Part shown: positions 43,161 through 55,455 of the stretch, in pieces
Layout of the letters: each line of letters begins with the position of its first letter
How positions within the stretch are numbered: the first letter of the stretch is position 1
NCBI RefSeq assembly: GCF_902167145.1
Contig: NC_050099.1
Coordinates: 15,886,434 to 15,950,433, forward strand
Origin: Zea mays
Lineage: Eukaryota > Streptophyta > Magnoliopsida > Poales > Poaceae
Reading direction: 5' to 3'
Length of the DNA: 64,000 nt
Position numbers and translations under genes: made by a program
Notes under the pieces: generated by a model
The model's database searches: none
What the model saw: only the letters and a program-made list of their open reading frames with translations
What the model was told of the DNA's origin: nothing

Positions 43161-46100
43161 TTTGGGGTCGAGCTCGGAGCCGATCCGTATCTGCTTGGAG
43201 GCGTCGTTGCTGGGGTCGAGAGGGACGGACTTAACCGTCTCTGCTGGCTCGAAGTTGCCGGCGTGGCGCTTCACGTCTGGCGCCTCCTTGGAGAGGCTCT
43301 CCAGGTCGGCGATGAGGGCCTCGGATTCGGCGAGGGCCTCGACGTACTCCACGCACTCCATGTCGCATTCGTACGCGTGTCGGTACGTGGGGCCGACGGT
43401 GATGACCCCGTTGGGGCCCGGCATTTTGAGCTTGAGGTAGGTGTAGTTGGGGACGGCCATGAACTTGGCGTAGCATGGCCTCCCAGTACTGCGTGGTAGG
43501 TTCCTCGGAACCCGACCACCTCGAACGTGAGGGTTTCCCTTCGAAAGTTGGAGGGAGTCCCGAAGCAGACGGGCAGATCGAGTTGTCCGAGGGGTTGGAC
43601 GCGTTTCCCGGGGATGATCCCGTGAAAAGGCGCCGCGCCGGCCCGGATCGAGGACAGATCGATCTGCAGGAGCCCGAGGGTCTCGGCGTAGATGATGTTG
43701 AGGCTGCTGCCTCCGTCCATGAGGACCTTGGTGAGCGTGACGTTGCCGACGACGGGTCGACAACGAGCGGATATTTCCCCGGGCTCGGCACGCGGTCGGG
43801 GTGGTCACCCTGGTCGAAGGTGATGGGCTTGTCGGACCAGTCTAGGTAGACTGGCGCCGCCACCTTTACCGAGCAGACCTCCCGACGCTCTTGCTTGCGG
43901 TGCCGAGCCGAGGCGTTCGCCACTGGCCCACCGTAGATCATGAAGCAGTCGCGGACCTCGGGGAACTCCTCTGCCTTGTGATCCTCCTTCTTGTCGTTGT
44001 TGCAGGCCCTGCCACCCTCCGCAGGTGGCCCGACCTTGTGAAAGTGGCGCCGAAGCATGACGCACTCTTCAAGGGTGTGCTTTACGGGCCCCTGATGATA
44101 GGGGCACGGCTCCTTGAGCATCTTGTCGAAGAGATTGGCGCCTCCGGGAGGCTTCCAAGGGTTCTTGTACTCAGCGGCGGCGACAAGGTCCGCGTCGGCG
44201 GCGTCGCGTTTCGCTTGCGACTTCTTCTTGCCCTTCTTCTTGGTGCCGCGCTGAGCGGACGCCTCGGGGACGTCTTCCGGCTGGCGGCCCTGGGGCTGCT
44301 TGTCCTTCCAGAAGATGGCCTCAACCGCCTCCTGGCCAGAGGCGAACTTGGTGGCGATGTCCATCAGCTCGCTCGCCCTGGTGGGGGTCTTGCGACCCAG
44401 CTTGCTCACCAGGTCGCGGCAGGTGGTGCCGGTGAGGAACGCGTCGATCACGTCCGAGTCAGTGACGTTGGGCAGCTCGGTGCGCTGCTTCGAGAATCGC
44501 CGGATGTAGTCCCAGAGAGACTCTCCCGGCTGCTGGCGGCAGCTTCGGAGATCCCAGGAGTTCCCAGGGCGCACGTACGTGCCCTGGAAGTTGCCGGTGA
44601 AGGCCTGGACCAGGTCGTCCCAGTTGGAGATCTGCCCTGGAGGCAGATGCTCCAGCCAGGCTCAAGCGGTGTCGGAGAGGAACAAGGGGAGGTTGCGGAC
44701 GATGAGGTTGTCATCGTCCGTTCCACCCAGCTGGCAGGCCAGTCGGTAGTCCACGAGCCACAGTTTCGGCCTCGTCTGCCCCGAGTACTTTTGATGGTAG
44801 TCGGGGTTCGGAATCGAGTCGGGAACAGTGCCCGTCGTATGGCCCGGCTGAAAGCCTGCGGACCGGGTGGTTCGGGCGAGGGACTCCGATCCTCCCCGCT
44901 GTCGTAGCGTCCCCCACGCCTGGGGTGGTAGCCTCGGCGCACCCTCTCGTCGAGGTGGGCTCGACGGTTGCGGTGGTGGTGTTCGTTGCCGAGGCAACCC
45001 GGGGCCGCAGGCGCCGTGTTGCGCGTGCGCCTGGTGTGGACCGAGGCTTCCCGCATAAATCGGGAAGTCACGGCGCGATGCTCCGAGGGGTACCCCTGCC
45101 TTCAGGAGGCAGAGCTTTCGGCCCGTCGGACCGTGGCCTCCTCCAGGAGATTCTTGAGCTCTCCCTGGATACGCCGCCCTTCGGTGGTCGATGGTTCCGG
45201 CATCGCTCGGAGTAGTATTGCTGCTGCAGCCAGGTTCTGGCCGACCCCACTGGAAGCCGGTGGCGGCCTTGCCCTGACGTCGTCGGCAATGCGGTACTGG
45301 ATGCCCTGGGGTGGATGACGCGCTTTCCCGGCCGGAGCTTGGTCTGCCCATTCCTACCCGATGTTCCGCTGGAACTGCTCAAGTGTTCCTACTCCCTCGT
45401 CGAGCCTGGCCTGCATCTCGCGGATTTGCTCGAGCTGTGCGTCCTGACCCCCCGCAGGGACTGGGACCACAGCTAGCTCCCGAAGGATGTCAACGCGAGG
45501 CGCATGCCTAGGGGGATCGCCGTTTTCCAGCATACCAAGATGGTTGCCTTCGCCGGGACACCCTAGATCGACGTGGAAACATTCACGACTTGGGCCACAG
45601 TCCTCGTCGTCGAAGCTGCGGCTACCATCGGAACAATCGGAGAGGCAGTAGTCGCATGCGGTCATGAAGTCCCGCATGGCACTGGGGTTACCGAGCTCGG
45701 AGAAATCCCAACAAAAGTCGGGCTCGTCATCTTCCTCGGAACTCGAGGGTCTGTAGGTTGAGACGGCCGTCAGTCTGTCCCAGGGCGACCGCATATGGTA
45801 CCCCGGAGGGTTGGTACATGCCTCTATGAAGGCTCCCACTGAAGCGAGGTCGCTTGATGGGTCGAAGCTGAATCCAAAAGGCACGAGATGGGAATCGGTC
45901 GGTACCTCTTGGTCGACGGGCGGTGACGAAGTCGCGTCAGGGGCGGACTGCACTGTTGTCTCAGGTACGAGGGCGACGCCCAGCAAGTCCTTCGCGAGCG
46001 TGCTGGCGTCGTTCGTCTGCTTGGGGTTGGCGTGTTGCGGGGAAACGACGCTCGTCTTCGTCTCAGACGCAAGGTCGAAGACCGACGTGTCCCCCGCTGG

Positions 46101-46282
46101 GGCACCGGCGTCATCGACTTGCTCGACAGCCGATGAGGTGCCGCCTCCTGCTTGGCCATGGTTGCCCTGCCTCCTCCTCCGTCAGCAGGGGAGGTGACGG
46201 GACAAACCCGGATGTTGTTCTTCCGCCACGTGGGGAAGACATCGTTGATTCCGCCGCCGGCGGGCGGGCTGACGGCCGCCAT
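43161..46282 (-). pseudogene. gag: Huck B gag and protease
   Basis: The probable start is ATG at 46282 (MAAVSPPAGGGINDVFP). A frame change near 46170, in a GGA-rich run, is needed to reach the Gag frame. A stop lies near 45351. The Gag core (LVDYRLACQLGGTDDDNL, WLEHLPPGQISNWDDL) has a TGA near 44660 in place of Arg. A basic region and the CPYHQG...LEEC segment follow. Two one-base deletions, near 43752 (before the protease DGGS) and near 43480, break the protease part. The frame ends at the TAG that Huck A shares. It is clearly non-functional. Confidence 0.8.
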
Positions 46283-46443
46283 TGTCGCTGTCGCGCGGCG
46301 GAGGAAGGAGTATCATGTCGTAGCTGTCGTCGAGGGACATGAACTCAAGACTCCCGAAATGGAGCACCGTCCCGGGCTAGAAAGGTTGCTGGAGACTACC
46401 CATCTGGAGCTTGACGGGAAGTTGTTCATCAACACGCAGTAGG

Positions 46444-46461
46444 CCCCTACCTGGCGCGCCA
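46444..46461 (-). other. Primer-binding site of Huck B
   Basis: The minus strand reads TGGCGCGCCAGGTAGGGG two bases inside the 5' LTR. It begins with the TGG expected from a tRNA CCA end. The tRNA is tentatively an arginine tRNA, from memory of plant tRNA 3' ends. Confidence 0.75.
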
Positions 46462-46463
46462 AC

Positions 46464-47962
46464 TGTCGGCATTTCGACCCCGGGGGGTCCCTGGACCGAC
46501 GAGTGGATTGTCGCCGCGTGTCCCAGCCCAGATGGGTCGGCGCGAGACGGAGCACGAAGGGGGGGAAGAAGCAGGCAAAGGGGAAACCCGTGACCTTCGT
46601 GTTGCCCTGCGCCCAGGTCGGGTGCGCTTGCAGTAGGGGGTTACAAGCGTTCGCGTGGGAGAGAGAGAGAGAGCCTTATGCGTCGGCCCGTTCTCCCGCG
46701 CGGCCAACCTTCTCGTACGAGAGCCCTGGACCTTCCTTTTATAGGCGTAAGGAGAGGGTCCAGGTGTACAATGGAGGGTGTAGCAGTGTGCTAACGTGTC
46801 TAGCAGAGAGGAGCTAGAGCCTTAAGTACATGCCGTCGTGGCAGTCGAAGAGGTTTTGGCACCATGTTCATGTGATGTCGTGGCCGTCGGAGGAGAGCTG
46901 GAGCCCTGCGGAAGGACAGCTGTCGGGGCTGTCGAGTCCTTACTGACGTCTCCTTGCTTTCGTAAGGGGCTGAGAGCCGCCGTCGTCATGGAGCACGTGG
47001 GGCGCCATCATTATTCGTTTACCGGGGCGAGCTAGATGGGACGCCGGTCTTGTTCCCCGTAGCCTGAGCTAGCTAGGGGTAGGGTAATGATGGCCTTCCT
47101 TATGACGTGGCGGGTCCGAGCCCGAGGTCGGGCGAGGCGGAGGCTCCTCCGAGGTCGAGGCTGAGTCCGAGCCCTGGGGTCGGGCGAGGCAGAGTTCGTC
47201 TTCCGAGGTCGAGGCTGAGTCCGAGCCCTGGGTCGGGCGAGGCGGAGACCGTCTTCCGAGGTCGAGGCTGTGTCCGAGCCCCGGGGGTCGGGCGAGGCGG
47301 AGTCCGTCATCCAGCGTTGAGGTTGAGTCCGAGCCCTGGGTCGGGTGAGGCGGAGACCGTCTTTCGAGGCCGAGGCTGAGTCCGAGCCCCTGGGGTCGGG
47401 CGAGGCGGAGTCCGTCGTCCGGCGTCGAGGTTGAGCCCGAGCCCTGGGGTCGGGCGAGGCGGAGCTTCCTATGGCGCCCGAGGCTGGACTTAGCTGCTGT
47501 CAGCCTCACTCTGTCGAGTGGTACAACAGTCGGAGCGACGCAGGCGGCGCTGTTTTCTTGTTAGGCCGGTCAGTGGAGCGGCGAAGTGACTGTGGTCACT
47601 TCGGCTCTGTCGACTGAAGAGCGCGCGTCAGGATAAGGTGTCAGGCGACCCTTGCATTAAATGCTCCTGCGATTCGGTCGGTTGGCGTGGCGATCTGGCC
47701 AAGGTTGCTTCTCTACGAAGACTGGGCCTCGGGCGAGCCGAAGGTGTGTCCGTTGCTTGAGGGGGTCCTCGGGCGAGACGTGAATCCTCCAGGGTCGGCT
47801 GCCTTTGCCCGAGGCTGGGCTCGGGCGAGGCGAGATCGTGTCCCTTGAGTGGACTGAGCCTTGACCTTAATTGCGCCCATCAGGCTTTTGCAGCTTTGTG
47901 CTGATGGGGGTTACCAGCTGAGATTAGGAGTCTTGGGGTACCCCTAATTATGGTCCCCGACA
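46464..47962 (-). repeat. 5' LTR of Huck B, 1499 bp
   Basis: Starts TGTCGGCATTTCG and ends CCCCGACA, followed by the AACAC target duplication. It is 23 bases shorter than the other LTR, partly because of a shorter (GA)n run at about 46659-46672. Confidence 0.94.
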
Positions 47963-48812
47963 AACACTGTATTTTCTCTTTCTTTCTTACCGCTCAAGAC
48001 TTCATCTTCTTCCCCTTTGTCACTTTGTGTTCGAAGCCTGCCTTGCCCCGAGATCGGTGACCTTTGGCTTGCACCTTTGTTGCGCGTTTTTACAGACGAA
48101 GCCTTTATATTCGAAGACCAACTTCGTCCGTCCTTTGTATACAGAAACATATTTGTTTATTCTGAAGCAAGAGTAATTTGAGGACCTTTGACAAAGGTAG
48201 GCCCGCAATAGCATTATAGAGCTAAGTTTGAGAAAAAACGAGAATATGAGTTGGAGAATTCAAAATGGTCAAGTTCCATGACTTAGACTCATTGGATGGA
48301 CTCTAGATATATTTGTCTAAGTCATAGAAACACTCATGAAGATAGCCAAATCGAGACAAAGAAGAAAAACCCAAAAAGGACATAAATCAACAGACCAGAC
48401 TAGTTTGGTGGGTCATCGGACCGGTTGTGCAGAGAGGTTGTCCCTAGGGTTTCTGAAGGTTGGCGCACCGAACCAGTCCAGTGTGCGACAGACTACGCAG
48501 ATACGATGTTTTTCAGACAAAAAGTAGTTGGCACATCAGACCGAGTCCAGTGAGCACCAGACCTATCAGAATTCAATGGCTAACTTAGGAAGCGAAAGCA
48601 ATGTCGAGTTACAGAATTTGAAGCTTCAGTTCGATGAAGTTACCAAGTCCTGGACTCTAGGCCGAGTCTATAGACTTAGGACTATATGGCAGAGGGGGTT
48701 CATCTAAAGACAAAACAACTAAGATATAGAGAAATCAAGACAAACTAGAAAGTTCAAGAATAGCCACATTTGCTTGAGTTAATGACTCAACCAAATAAGA
48801 CTCGAGGGCTAC
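47963..48812 (+). other. Interior remnant of an older Ty3-like element hosting Huck B
   Basis: AT-rich, with no useful ORF. It ends in gactcgagggctac (about 48799-48812), which looks like a Ty3 PPT directly before the LTR that follows. It contains scattered accaga/accgga half-sites that do not form the Sirevirus palindrome. Confidence 0.45.
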
Positions 48813-49346
48813 TATCAATAATATATGCTAGGGGTACCCAAACCAACTTTACAGAGAAGAATTGTAAAGAGGGGTCCATGGACTCAACCACGAGCCTAGG
48901 GACTCGGCGATCAAGACCAGAAAAAGGGCTACATACAACATAATTCTAGAAGCGTAGATATGACAAAGATCTTAGTAGAATAATAAATATGATAAAGATC
49001 TTAACAGATAAGAAAGATACGCTTGTAACATAGATTTGGGTTCATATACAACTCGGCACTGACCTGGTTCCATCAAGGACTTGGTAACCGAGTCTGATCC
49101 TATCATCTAAGCGTGGCCTATCCTTGGAATGTAAAAGGAAGGGTGGCTGGTCTCCTGAAAGCATATTCCATGAGATCATCACATCAAAACGCGTCTACAG
49201 AATACAAATACAATTTCTTGGACATATGGTATTATCTCATCTCGAGAGTTTGAACCTATATAAATCTTCGTGTCTTCTATACCTTTATCTTAAGCTTTCG
49301 ATTATAGAACCTACTTTATAAACTTATCACCAAATAATTTTTGATA
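48813..49346 (+). repeat. Decayed Ty3-like LTR, about 534 bp
   Basis: It lies directly after a PPT-like sequence. The ends are TATCAA and TTGATA, an inverted pair that would be TGTCAA and TTGACA with one transition at each end. The start then reads gctaggggtaccc, similar to the Huck LTR start. A tatataaat TATA-like site is at about 49256. Only one LTR is seen; the other end of the element is not in view. Confidence 0.5.
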
Positions 49347-49997
49347 ACGTCACAGCAAAAAAAAAATAGATGAAATGATTCCAGTTGAGCTAAAGAGGGT
49401 AGCGGCAAGTGGGCCAATTTCTTGTTCCACTACAGACCCAACGAACAAGGGGGTCTCGGAGGTTTTTTTTCCATAGCTTCTTGGGCTGGGCTGCATGGGG
49501 CTTCAGACTAAAGCTCGCATAGCTCAAAGCTTCTTGGTGATTATTTGAAGTGAGACTTGGGATCAGTTCCGGACACACAGTTTGGTGGTGCTCGACGCTC
49601 AAAGCTCAAATAATTTTTTTTACTTACGGACCCAACTAGTAGTATATACAAGTAGTAGAGAGATGCTGGATGCCTGTTGTGTGGCGGGCATCGATCAATT
49701 CAACCACATGCACGCCGGCGGAGCCAGAATCAGATACGTACCGAACGAGTGGATTCAGCAGCCACTAACTACCTTCCCGGCCAGCAGACTGATGCCGATT
49801 CCCGGCCACGATCAGTTTAGTTAATCATTCTGAATGAACGCACCATCTTAATTTCGTCGAGGCTTTGTTTGTTTTTCTCATCCATATGAATGATCGATCA
49901 GTGGCTGCGTATCGCACTCGCACCTCATCACCTACGTGGAGTGGAGCTGACTCTATAATATATTGCATTCCATTTCACAGGCATCATTTATCTCTTA
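49347..49997. other. Intergenic sequence without a recognised gene
   Basis: Short ORFs below 80 codons only. 49430-49600 contains several aaagctc repeats. I see no support for a gene. Confidence 0.5.
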
Positions 49998-50123
49998 GGG
50001 CCTGTTCCGTTCCATTAGATTGAGCACCCAGAATAATTCCTAGCTGGATTGTTTATCTAATTCATATAAGATTTGATGGGCTGAAACAATTTCTAATGAA
50101 ATCCGGCATAAATGAACAGGCCC
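49998..50123. mobile_element. Tourist-like MITE, 126 bp
   Basis: The ends gggcctgttccgttc and, inverted, gggcctgttcatt form a terminal inverted repeat. TTA stands at 49995-49997 and 50124-50126 as the target duplication, as in PIF/Harbinger-type elements. Confidence 0.8.
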
Positions 50124-50480
50124 TTAAGCAACTCCGTTGTTGCTACAGGCCTACAGCTAGCCGAGCCCCTTCTGCTCCTTTTAACTAATGGCTACCTCCC
50201 CAAAATTACAAATTTAGGCTATATCTATACCTCTAGAATTAGGGTTTGAGATTTTTTTAAAATTTTTTGACAGTAATATTATTTTTGCTTTAGTATGAGG
50301 GATTAAGTTTACATGCATGAACTAGATGAGGCAAAACATTATTTTATGTTGTTGATCACCTGCTAAAGCTAGCTCCTGCAAAGAACCATAACTGTGCAAC
50401 ATGATTAAAAGGTACTCTTCCTCCATCTTCGAGCACTCTTCTGTCCGAAGATGTTACAGACTCTAGGGACACGAATGTTC
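50124..50480. other. Intergenic sequence between the MITE and the CACTA element
   Basis: AT-rich, with no ORF above background. The last three bases (TTC, 50478-50480) are the predicted target duplication of the CACTA element. Confidence 0.4.
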
Positions 50481-50501
50481 CACTACAGGAAACACATAAA
50501 T

Positions 50502-50768
50502 TTTCGTGGACCGAGATATTTTTGTCGGCCGACCCACGAAAATACGGAAGTTATTTTCGTCGGCCTCGTGACCGACGAAAATGGGGCGTATTTTCGTGGG
50601 CCGACCAATATTTTCGTCGACAGGCCCACGAAAATACGGAAGTTATTTTCGTCGGCCTCTTGACCAATGAAAATGCGGCGTATTTTCGTGGGCCGGGGCC
50701 ATACCGACGAAAATAAGTCATTGACCGACCACTATTTTCGTCGACCTCACTGAGGCCGACGAAAATAG
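50502..50768. repeat. CACTA subterminal repeats
   Basis: About fifteen copies of tattttcgt-c/g-gg or its complement ccgacgaaaata occur in both orientations. A longer unit, from cccacgaaaatacggaagtt to gtcggcctc, occurs twice (about 50531 and 50629), so part of the array is tandemly duplicated. Such subterminal motifs are the binding sites of the element's own DNA-binding protein in En/Spm. Confidence 0.85.
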
Positions 50769-50789
50769 AGGCCCTAAATCGTCCATCTC

Positions 50790-51775
50790 GGCCTTCTCGC
50801 TCGTTTCAATCCCGCCGCGCCGCCGCCCTCGTCGCGCCGCCCGCAAGCAAGCCCGGCGCTCCTAGCCGCTTAGCCTGCACACCCGCGCCGCCGTACGCCC
50901 GCGCCGCCGCACGCACGCACGCCCGCCGAGGCGGCCCGGCCGCCCCACGTCGCGCCGCCGCCTGCATGCCTGCCGAGCCCCACGCCGCCCCGCCTGCCCC
51001 TCGCCACGCCGCCGCCCGCACGCCCGCCGTCCGAGGCACCCCGCCAGCCCCTCGCTGCGCCGTCGCCCCGCCCTAGGCGCCTTGCACCGTGTCGCGACGG
51101 CCTCCCTGCGCCGCGCCGCCGCCCACACGCCCGCCGCTGAGGCGCGCCGCGCCGTCGCCGGCCGCCCCGCCCGCCCGCTCCGTCTCGAAGGTCTCCCGGC
51201 TGCGTCGTCGCCCGCCTCGCCCCGCCCGCATTTTCGCCATCAGGCAAGTATAATCGCCAAGGCCCCGAGGTCATTAATTTATATTAGTCATCTTGTCGTG
51301 TTGTGATTAGTTTAACTGTTGATTGCTTTAATTCAAATTCATATTTGTCTCCGAGTTATTTTTTAATATTTAGAGTTTAGTTTTAATGGTTAACCGTAGT
51401 GAACCGTATGCGTCACCCGTTCGGGAATGACGAACGTCACATTGGCTTGTGAGGTTCGCCGTTCCGGAATTGTCCACATATTTTGGACAGCCTGAGAGTG
51501 TAGGCCGATGCTTGTGATTTGTGACATGCGCCTTACGATTGACGCGGAATTTCGGTTGTGTAACCCAGTTGTTCTCCAACACACCATGTTCAGGCGTGTG
51601 CTTGGAGAGCAGCGGGGTTATGCTGTCGAAATTTCACGGCAATCTTAGGCTACACGTCACAAATCACAAGCATCGACCTACACTCTTGGGTGGGTTTAGG
51701 GCCTTTACCTAATAGGGAGTTCACCTAAGCCACGGACGATCGTTGATGTTCTTTGTCTTTCGTTTAGCCTTTGAA
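50790..51775 (+). other. CACTA 5' leader with GC-rich segment
   Basis: 50800-51240 is built almost entirely of cgcc/gccg runs. It can be read as Arg/Ala-rich ORFs on both strands, which I do not regard as genes. 51240-51775 is an AT-richer leader before the transposase ATG; it may contain an intron, since gtaagt/cag-like sites are present, but I could not fix one. Confidence 0.5.
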
Positions 51776-54700
51776 ATGGACGGTTATCAGAGGGTGATGT
51801 ATGATGGGTGGAGAAAGGATGAGGCACATACGAATGAATGGATGGTTGTAACAAAGTCTTTTCTTGAGCGCGCTTTCAAAGATGCAACTGGTCGTCTAGT
51901 GAAGTGTCCTTGCAATCACTGCGAGAACAAGTGGCCTCAGAAGAAGGAAGAAATGGAGAAACACCTTTGCAAAAGTGGGTTTATGCCGAACTACCGTGTA
52001 TGGTGCCGGCATGGAGAGTCTATTAGACACGTTGACGCGGAGGTGGAACTTGATGATGATCATGATTGGATGGACGACATGTTGCATGATCTTGGTAGGG
52101 AGGTTGAAATGAACGCTGAGAAGCCGGGGCAGCTTCCACGCGATGCTCAGGAATTATTCCGGCTACTCGCCGCGGGAGAAGATAGACTGCACGAGCACAC
52201 TCAGATGTCAGTTCTTGGGACTCTCACAAGACTAATGGCGATAAAGTCGAAGCACAACATTTCAAACAGTGCTTACAACGACATCGTCCAACCGATGGGT
52301 GAGGTTCTCCCGGAGAATCATAAGTTGCCAAATAATATGTACTTCGCAAAGAAGATGTTGGCTGGTCTTGGGATGACATATGAGAAGATCGACGTGTGTC
52401 CCAACAGTTGCATGCTATTCTTTGAGGAGGATGACAAGCTGGACGTTGTAAGCATTGCGAAGCTTCTAGATATGTCGAGGTGACAAATGATGAGGGTGAA
52501 TTGGTAGTTACGAAGGTCGCAGCTAAGCAACTTCGTCGGTTGCCCATCATTCCTCGGCTTTCAAGGTTGTTCCTTAACAAGGAAATATCTCTGCATATGA
52601 CGTGGCCAAAGAATGGTGTACGTCTCGTCACTGATCCAGACATAATGGTCCATCCATCGGACGGTGATGGGTGGAAGGCATTTGACAAGTTTGATCCCGA
52701 ATTTGCAAATGACCCTAGGAGTGTACGGCTTGGTCTATCGACGGACGGATTCACACCTTTCAATAGCAGTGCAAGCCCTTACTCGTGTTGGCCTATCTTC
52801 ATTGTGCCATATAATCTTCCTCCTGAGTTGGTTAATAAAGAAGAGTTCATGTTCCTTGCACTAGTCATCCCAGGCCCCGAGCATCCAGGGCCAAAGCTGA
52901 ATATGTTTGTTCGCCCTTTAATTGAAGAGCTGAAACAATTGTGAAGAGGTGTGAAGGCTTATGACAACCATACTGAAAAGGAGTTTACCACGCGCTGCTT
53001 ATTTGTGGTCAGTGCATGATCTGCTGGCGTATGGAGATTGGTCTGGATGGTGTGTTCATGGTCGGTTGTGTTGTCCCATATGTATGAATGATACGGATGC
53101 ATTCAGATTGAAGCATGGTGGGAAAGTGTCATTCTTTGATGCTCATCGATGTTGGACTCCATTCAAGCATGATTTCAGTAGTTCGCTTACTGCATTCAGA
53201 AGTGGAGCCAAAATCAGAAATGGGCCACCAAAGAGGCAAACTGCACCGCAGATAATGGCATGGCATGCTTATCTGAAGCAAGGAGAAAATGATAGTTTCC
53301 AAGGCTATGGGGAGGACCACAACTGGACCCATATTTCATCAATATGGGAGCTTCCGTATGCAAAAGCCTTGATCATGCCGCACAACATAGACTTGATGCA
53401 CCAAGAGCGTAACGTTGCTGAAAGCATCATAAGCACATGTTTCGATGTGACTGATAAAACGAAAGATAATATGAAGGCAAGAAAAGACATGGCTGAAATT
53501 TGTAAGAGGCCGATGCTCGAGTTGAAAGTAAGAGATAAAGGGCATGAGAGTAGGCCGCGAGCTGATTACTGCCTCAAGCCGGATGTAAGGAAAGAAATAT
53601 TTAAGTGGTTGAAGAATCTGAAATTTCCAGATCGATATGCGGCAAATCTGAAACGGACAGTCAATCTGAAGACCGGTAAATTGATCGGTTTGAAAAGCCA
53701 TGACTACCATATTATTATGGAGAGGCTGATGCCCGTGATGTTTCGAGGCTATTTTAAGGATGAGCTTTGGAGCATATTTGCAGAGTTGAGTTACTTCTAT
53801 AGGGAAGTATGCGCAAAGACGGTATTGAAGAGGTTGATGCAGAAATTTGAGAAAGAAATTCCAATTCTTATTTGTAAATTTGAAAAGGTTTTCCCGCCAG
53901 GATTCTTCAATGTGATCCAACATCTAATTGTGCATTTGGCTTGGGAAGCTTTGGTAGGCGAACCAGTGCAATTCAGGTGGATGTATCCTATAGAAAGGGC
54001 GTTGAAAAAGCTCAGGGCGTCTATTCGCAACAAGGCTAGAGTCGAAGGGTGTATTGCGGAGGCTTTTGCCCTTAAGGAGATATCTCAATTCTCAACCAGG
54101 TATTTCGCTCGAGCCAACAATGTGTTTGCGCCTTCAGTGCGACTTCATGTCGAAAATGAATCACCCCAAAGCACCCTTCAAATTTTTGTGAATCCGGGTA
54201 AAGCAGTTGGAAAAGGGAGTGTACGTCACATTGAAGCATCAGATTTGAACACGCTAATGCTATATATGTTTAGCAATATTGAAAGCACACAGGAGGCGTT
54301 CGAGTAAGTTTTCCTCATAGTTACGTCCATTTTCTCATCTCATAATTTCTAGTGTGTAATCTCCATGTTTCTAATATGTCCAGCATGTTTGATGAAGAAT
54401 GTTGGAAATCTACTAGTAAACATACAGCCATCCAATTAGAAAATCTTCGACGTGATGGGTTGAAAGGTGGCCCAAACTTCGTGTAGTGGTTTCGTAATTA
54501 TGTTAGTAATTGTCGTTCTCTCATTGTCCATACTTAATCTTTGAATTTTGGACTTGGAAGATATAATGCATATACTAATTCCTTGTATAGGTTTCCAAAA
54601 ACTCTGTGCACCCGGACTTGCAGCAAATGGCACATACCTCTGTGTTCGTCCGGAACTATACTTGCTATGATGTAAATGGATATCGCTTCCGAACCGCGAA

Positions 54701-55340
54701 ATTGGAGAAGAGTCGACCATTGGCAGCCACCACCAATAGTGGTGTGTTGGCAAGTTCATATGTTGACGATGACAAAGTAGTGGACTATTAGGGTGTTCTT
54801 CAAAACATTGTAGAGTTGATTTTCGATGGCCCCAAGAAACTTAAAGTCGTGTTTTTCGAGTGTGACTGGTTTGATGCTCATAGTGGGACTCGTGTCGACA
54901 AGTATGGTAATGTCGAGGTGAAGCATAGCTCTAGGATTCCGAGCAGTATGAGCGATGTTGTCCTTGCAAATCAGGCAAAATAGGTGTACTACCTACCATA
55001 TCCTAACCCAAGCCTTAGGGCTTGGTGGGTTGCAATCAAAGTCAACCCACAAGTCGTCGCTCTAGAGAGTGCTAACTACGTGAGTACGAGCAGGGACAAC
55101 GATGATGCTGTTTTTCAACCAGAAGCGGCGTCGAATCAAGACATAGCTCACCGATTCCATGTGACCAATGGAGAAGGCCTTGAAAATCTCTATAGCAATT
55201 CAAGCGACTTAATTGAAGAACCTAGCTCAAAGCGCAAACGACCTATCATCGTTAGAAGATCAGTAAGGATCCAACAAAATCGAGAGCGTATGAATAAACA
55301 ACGAGCCAAAGAAGCATCATCGGATGCGGATGACTTTTGA
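51776..55340 (+). pseudogene. CACTA transposase gene (TNP2/TNPD type), broken
   Basis: The start chosen is ATG at 51776 (MDGYQRVMYDGW). The order is a transposase-associated N-terminal domain with a CPCNHC zinc motif, the TNP2 core with LGLSTDGFTPFN, a second TNP2 part (AAYLWSVHDLLAYGDWSGW), a DUF4218-type part (IVHLAWEALVGEPVQFRWM) and, after introns (donor gtaagt at 54306; acceptors near 54383 and 54591), a DUF4216-type part ending in a basic tail. Lesions are a one-base deletion near 52446, TGA at 52942-52944, a one-base frame change near 52990, and TAG at 54484-54486, 54789-54791 and 54981-54983. It would act in the nucleus to cut and join the CACTA ends if it were intact. Confidence 0.85.
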
Positions 55341-55455
55341 TTAGTATGTTTCTTTTAGTTAATCAATTAAGCTATGCATTGCAATTTTCACATTATTAAT
55401 TTTCATATTATTTGTTTCATATACTATGGTTTGACATTAATTTATCTACAGTTGA

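Larger units (their letters stand above)
34247..47962 (-). mobile_element. Huck B: full-length Ty3/Gypsy Tat-lineage retrotransposon, 13.7 kb
   Basis: Complete on the minus strand with LTRs 34247-35768 and 46464-47962 and a perfect AACAC target duplication at 34242-34246 and 47963-47967. The order in element sense is 5' LTR, PBS, gag-PR, RT-RNase H, IN, a 4.2 kb 3' region with an antisense ORF, PPT and 3' LTR. The first 210 bases of the LTRs differ at about eight sites, so this insertion is clearly older than Sirevirus 1. Coding regions carry stops and frameshifts. It is recognised as Huck from LTR sequence, LTR length and total size. Confidence 0.92.

Noticed and set aside
43891..44907. Plus-strand ORF of 338 codons opposite Huck B gag (and its counterpart at 10124-11041, minus, in Huck A)
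   Set aside because: It is the complementary frame of a GC-rich gag-pol coding region; its Val/Leu/Gly/Asp-rich composition is what third-position G/C produces. No domain and no independent signal.
49582..49824. 80-codon ORF in the interval before the Tourist-like MITE
   Set aside because: No similarity recognised, no neighbouring exon signals, length within chance expectation.
50806..51306. Arg/Ala-rich ORFs in the CACTA leader
   Set aside because: Same reason: compositional ORFs on both strands in a run of cgcc repeats.
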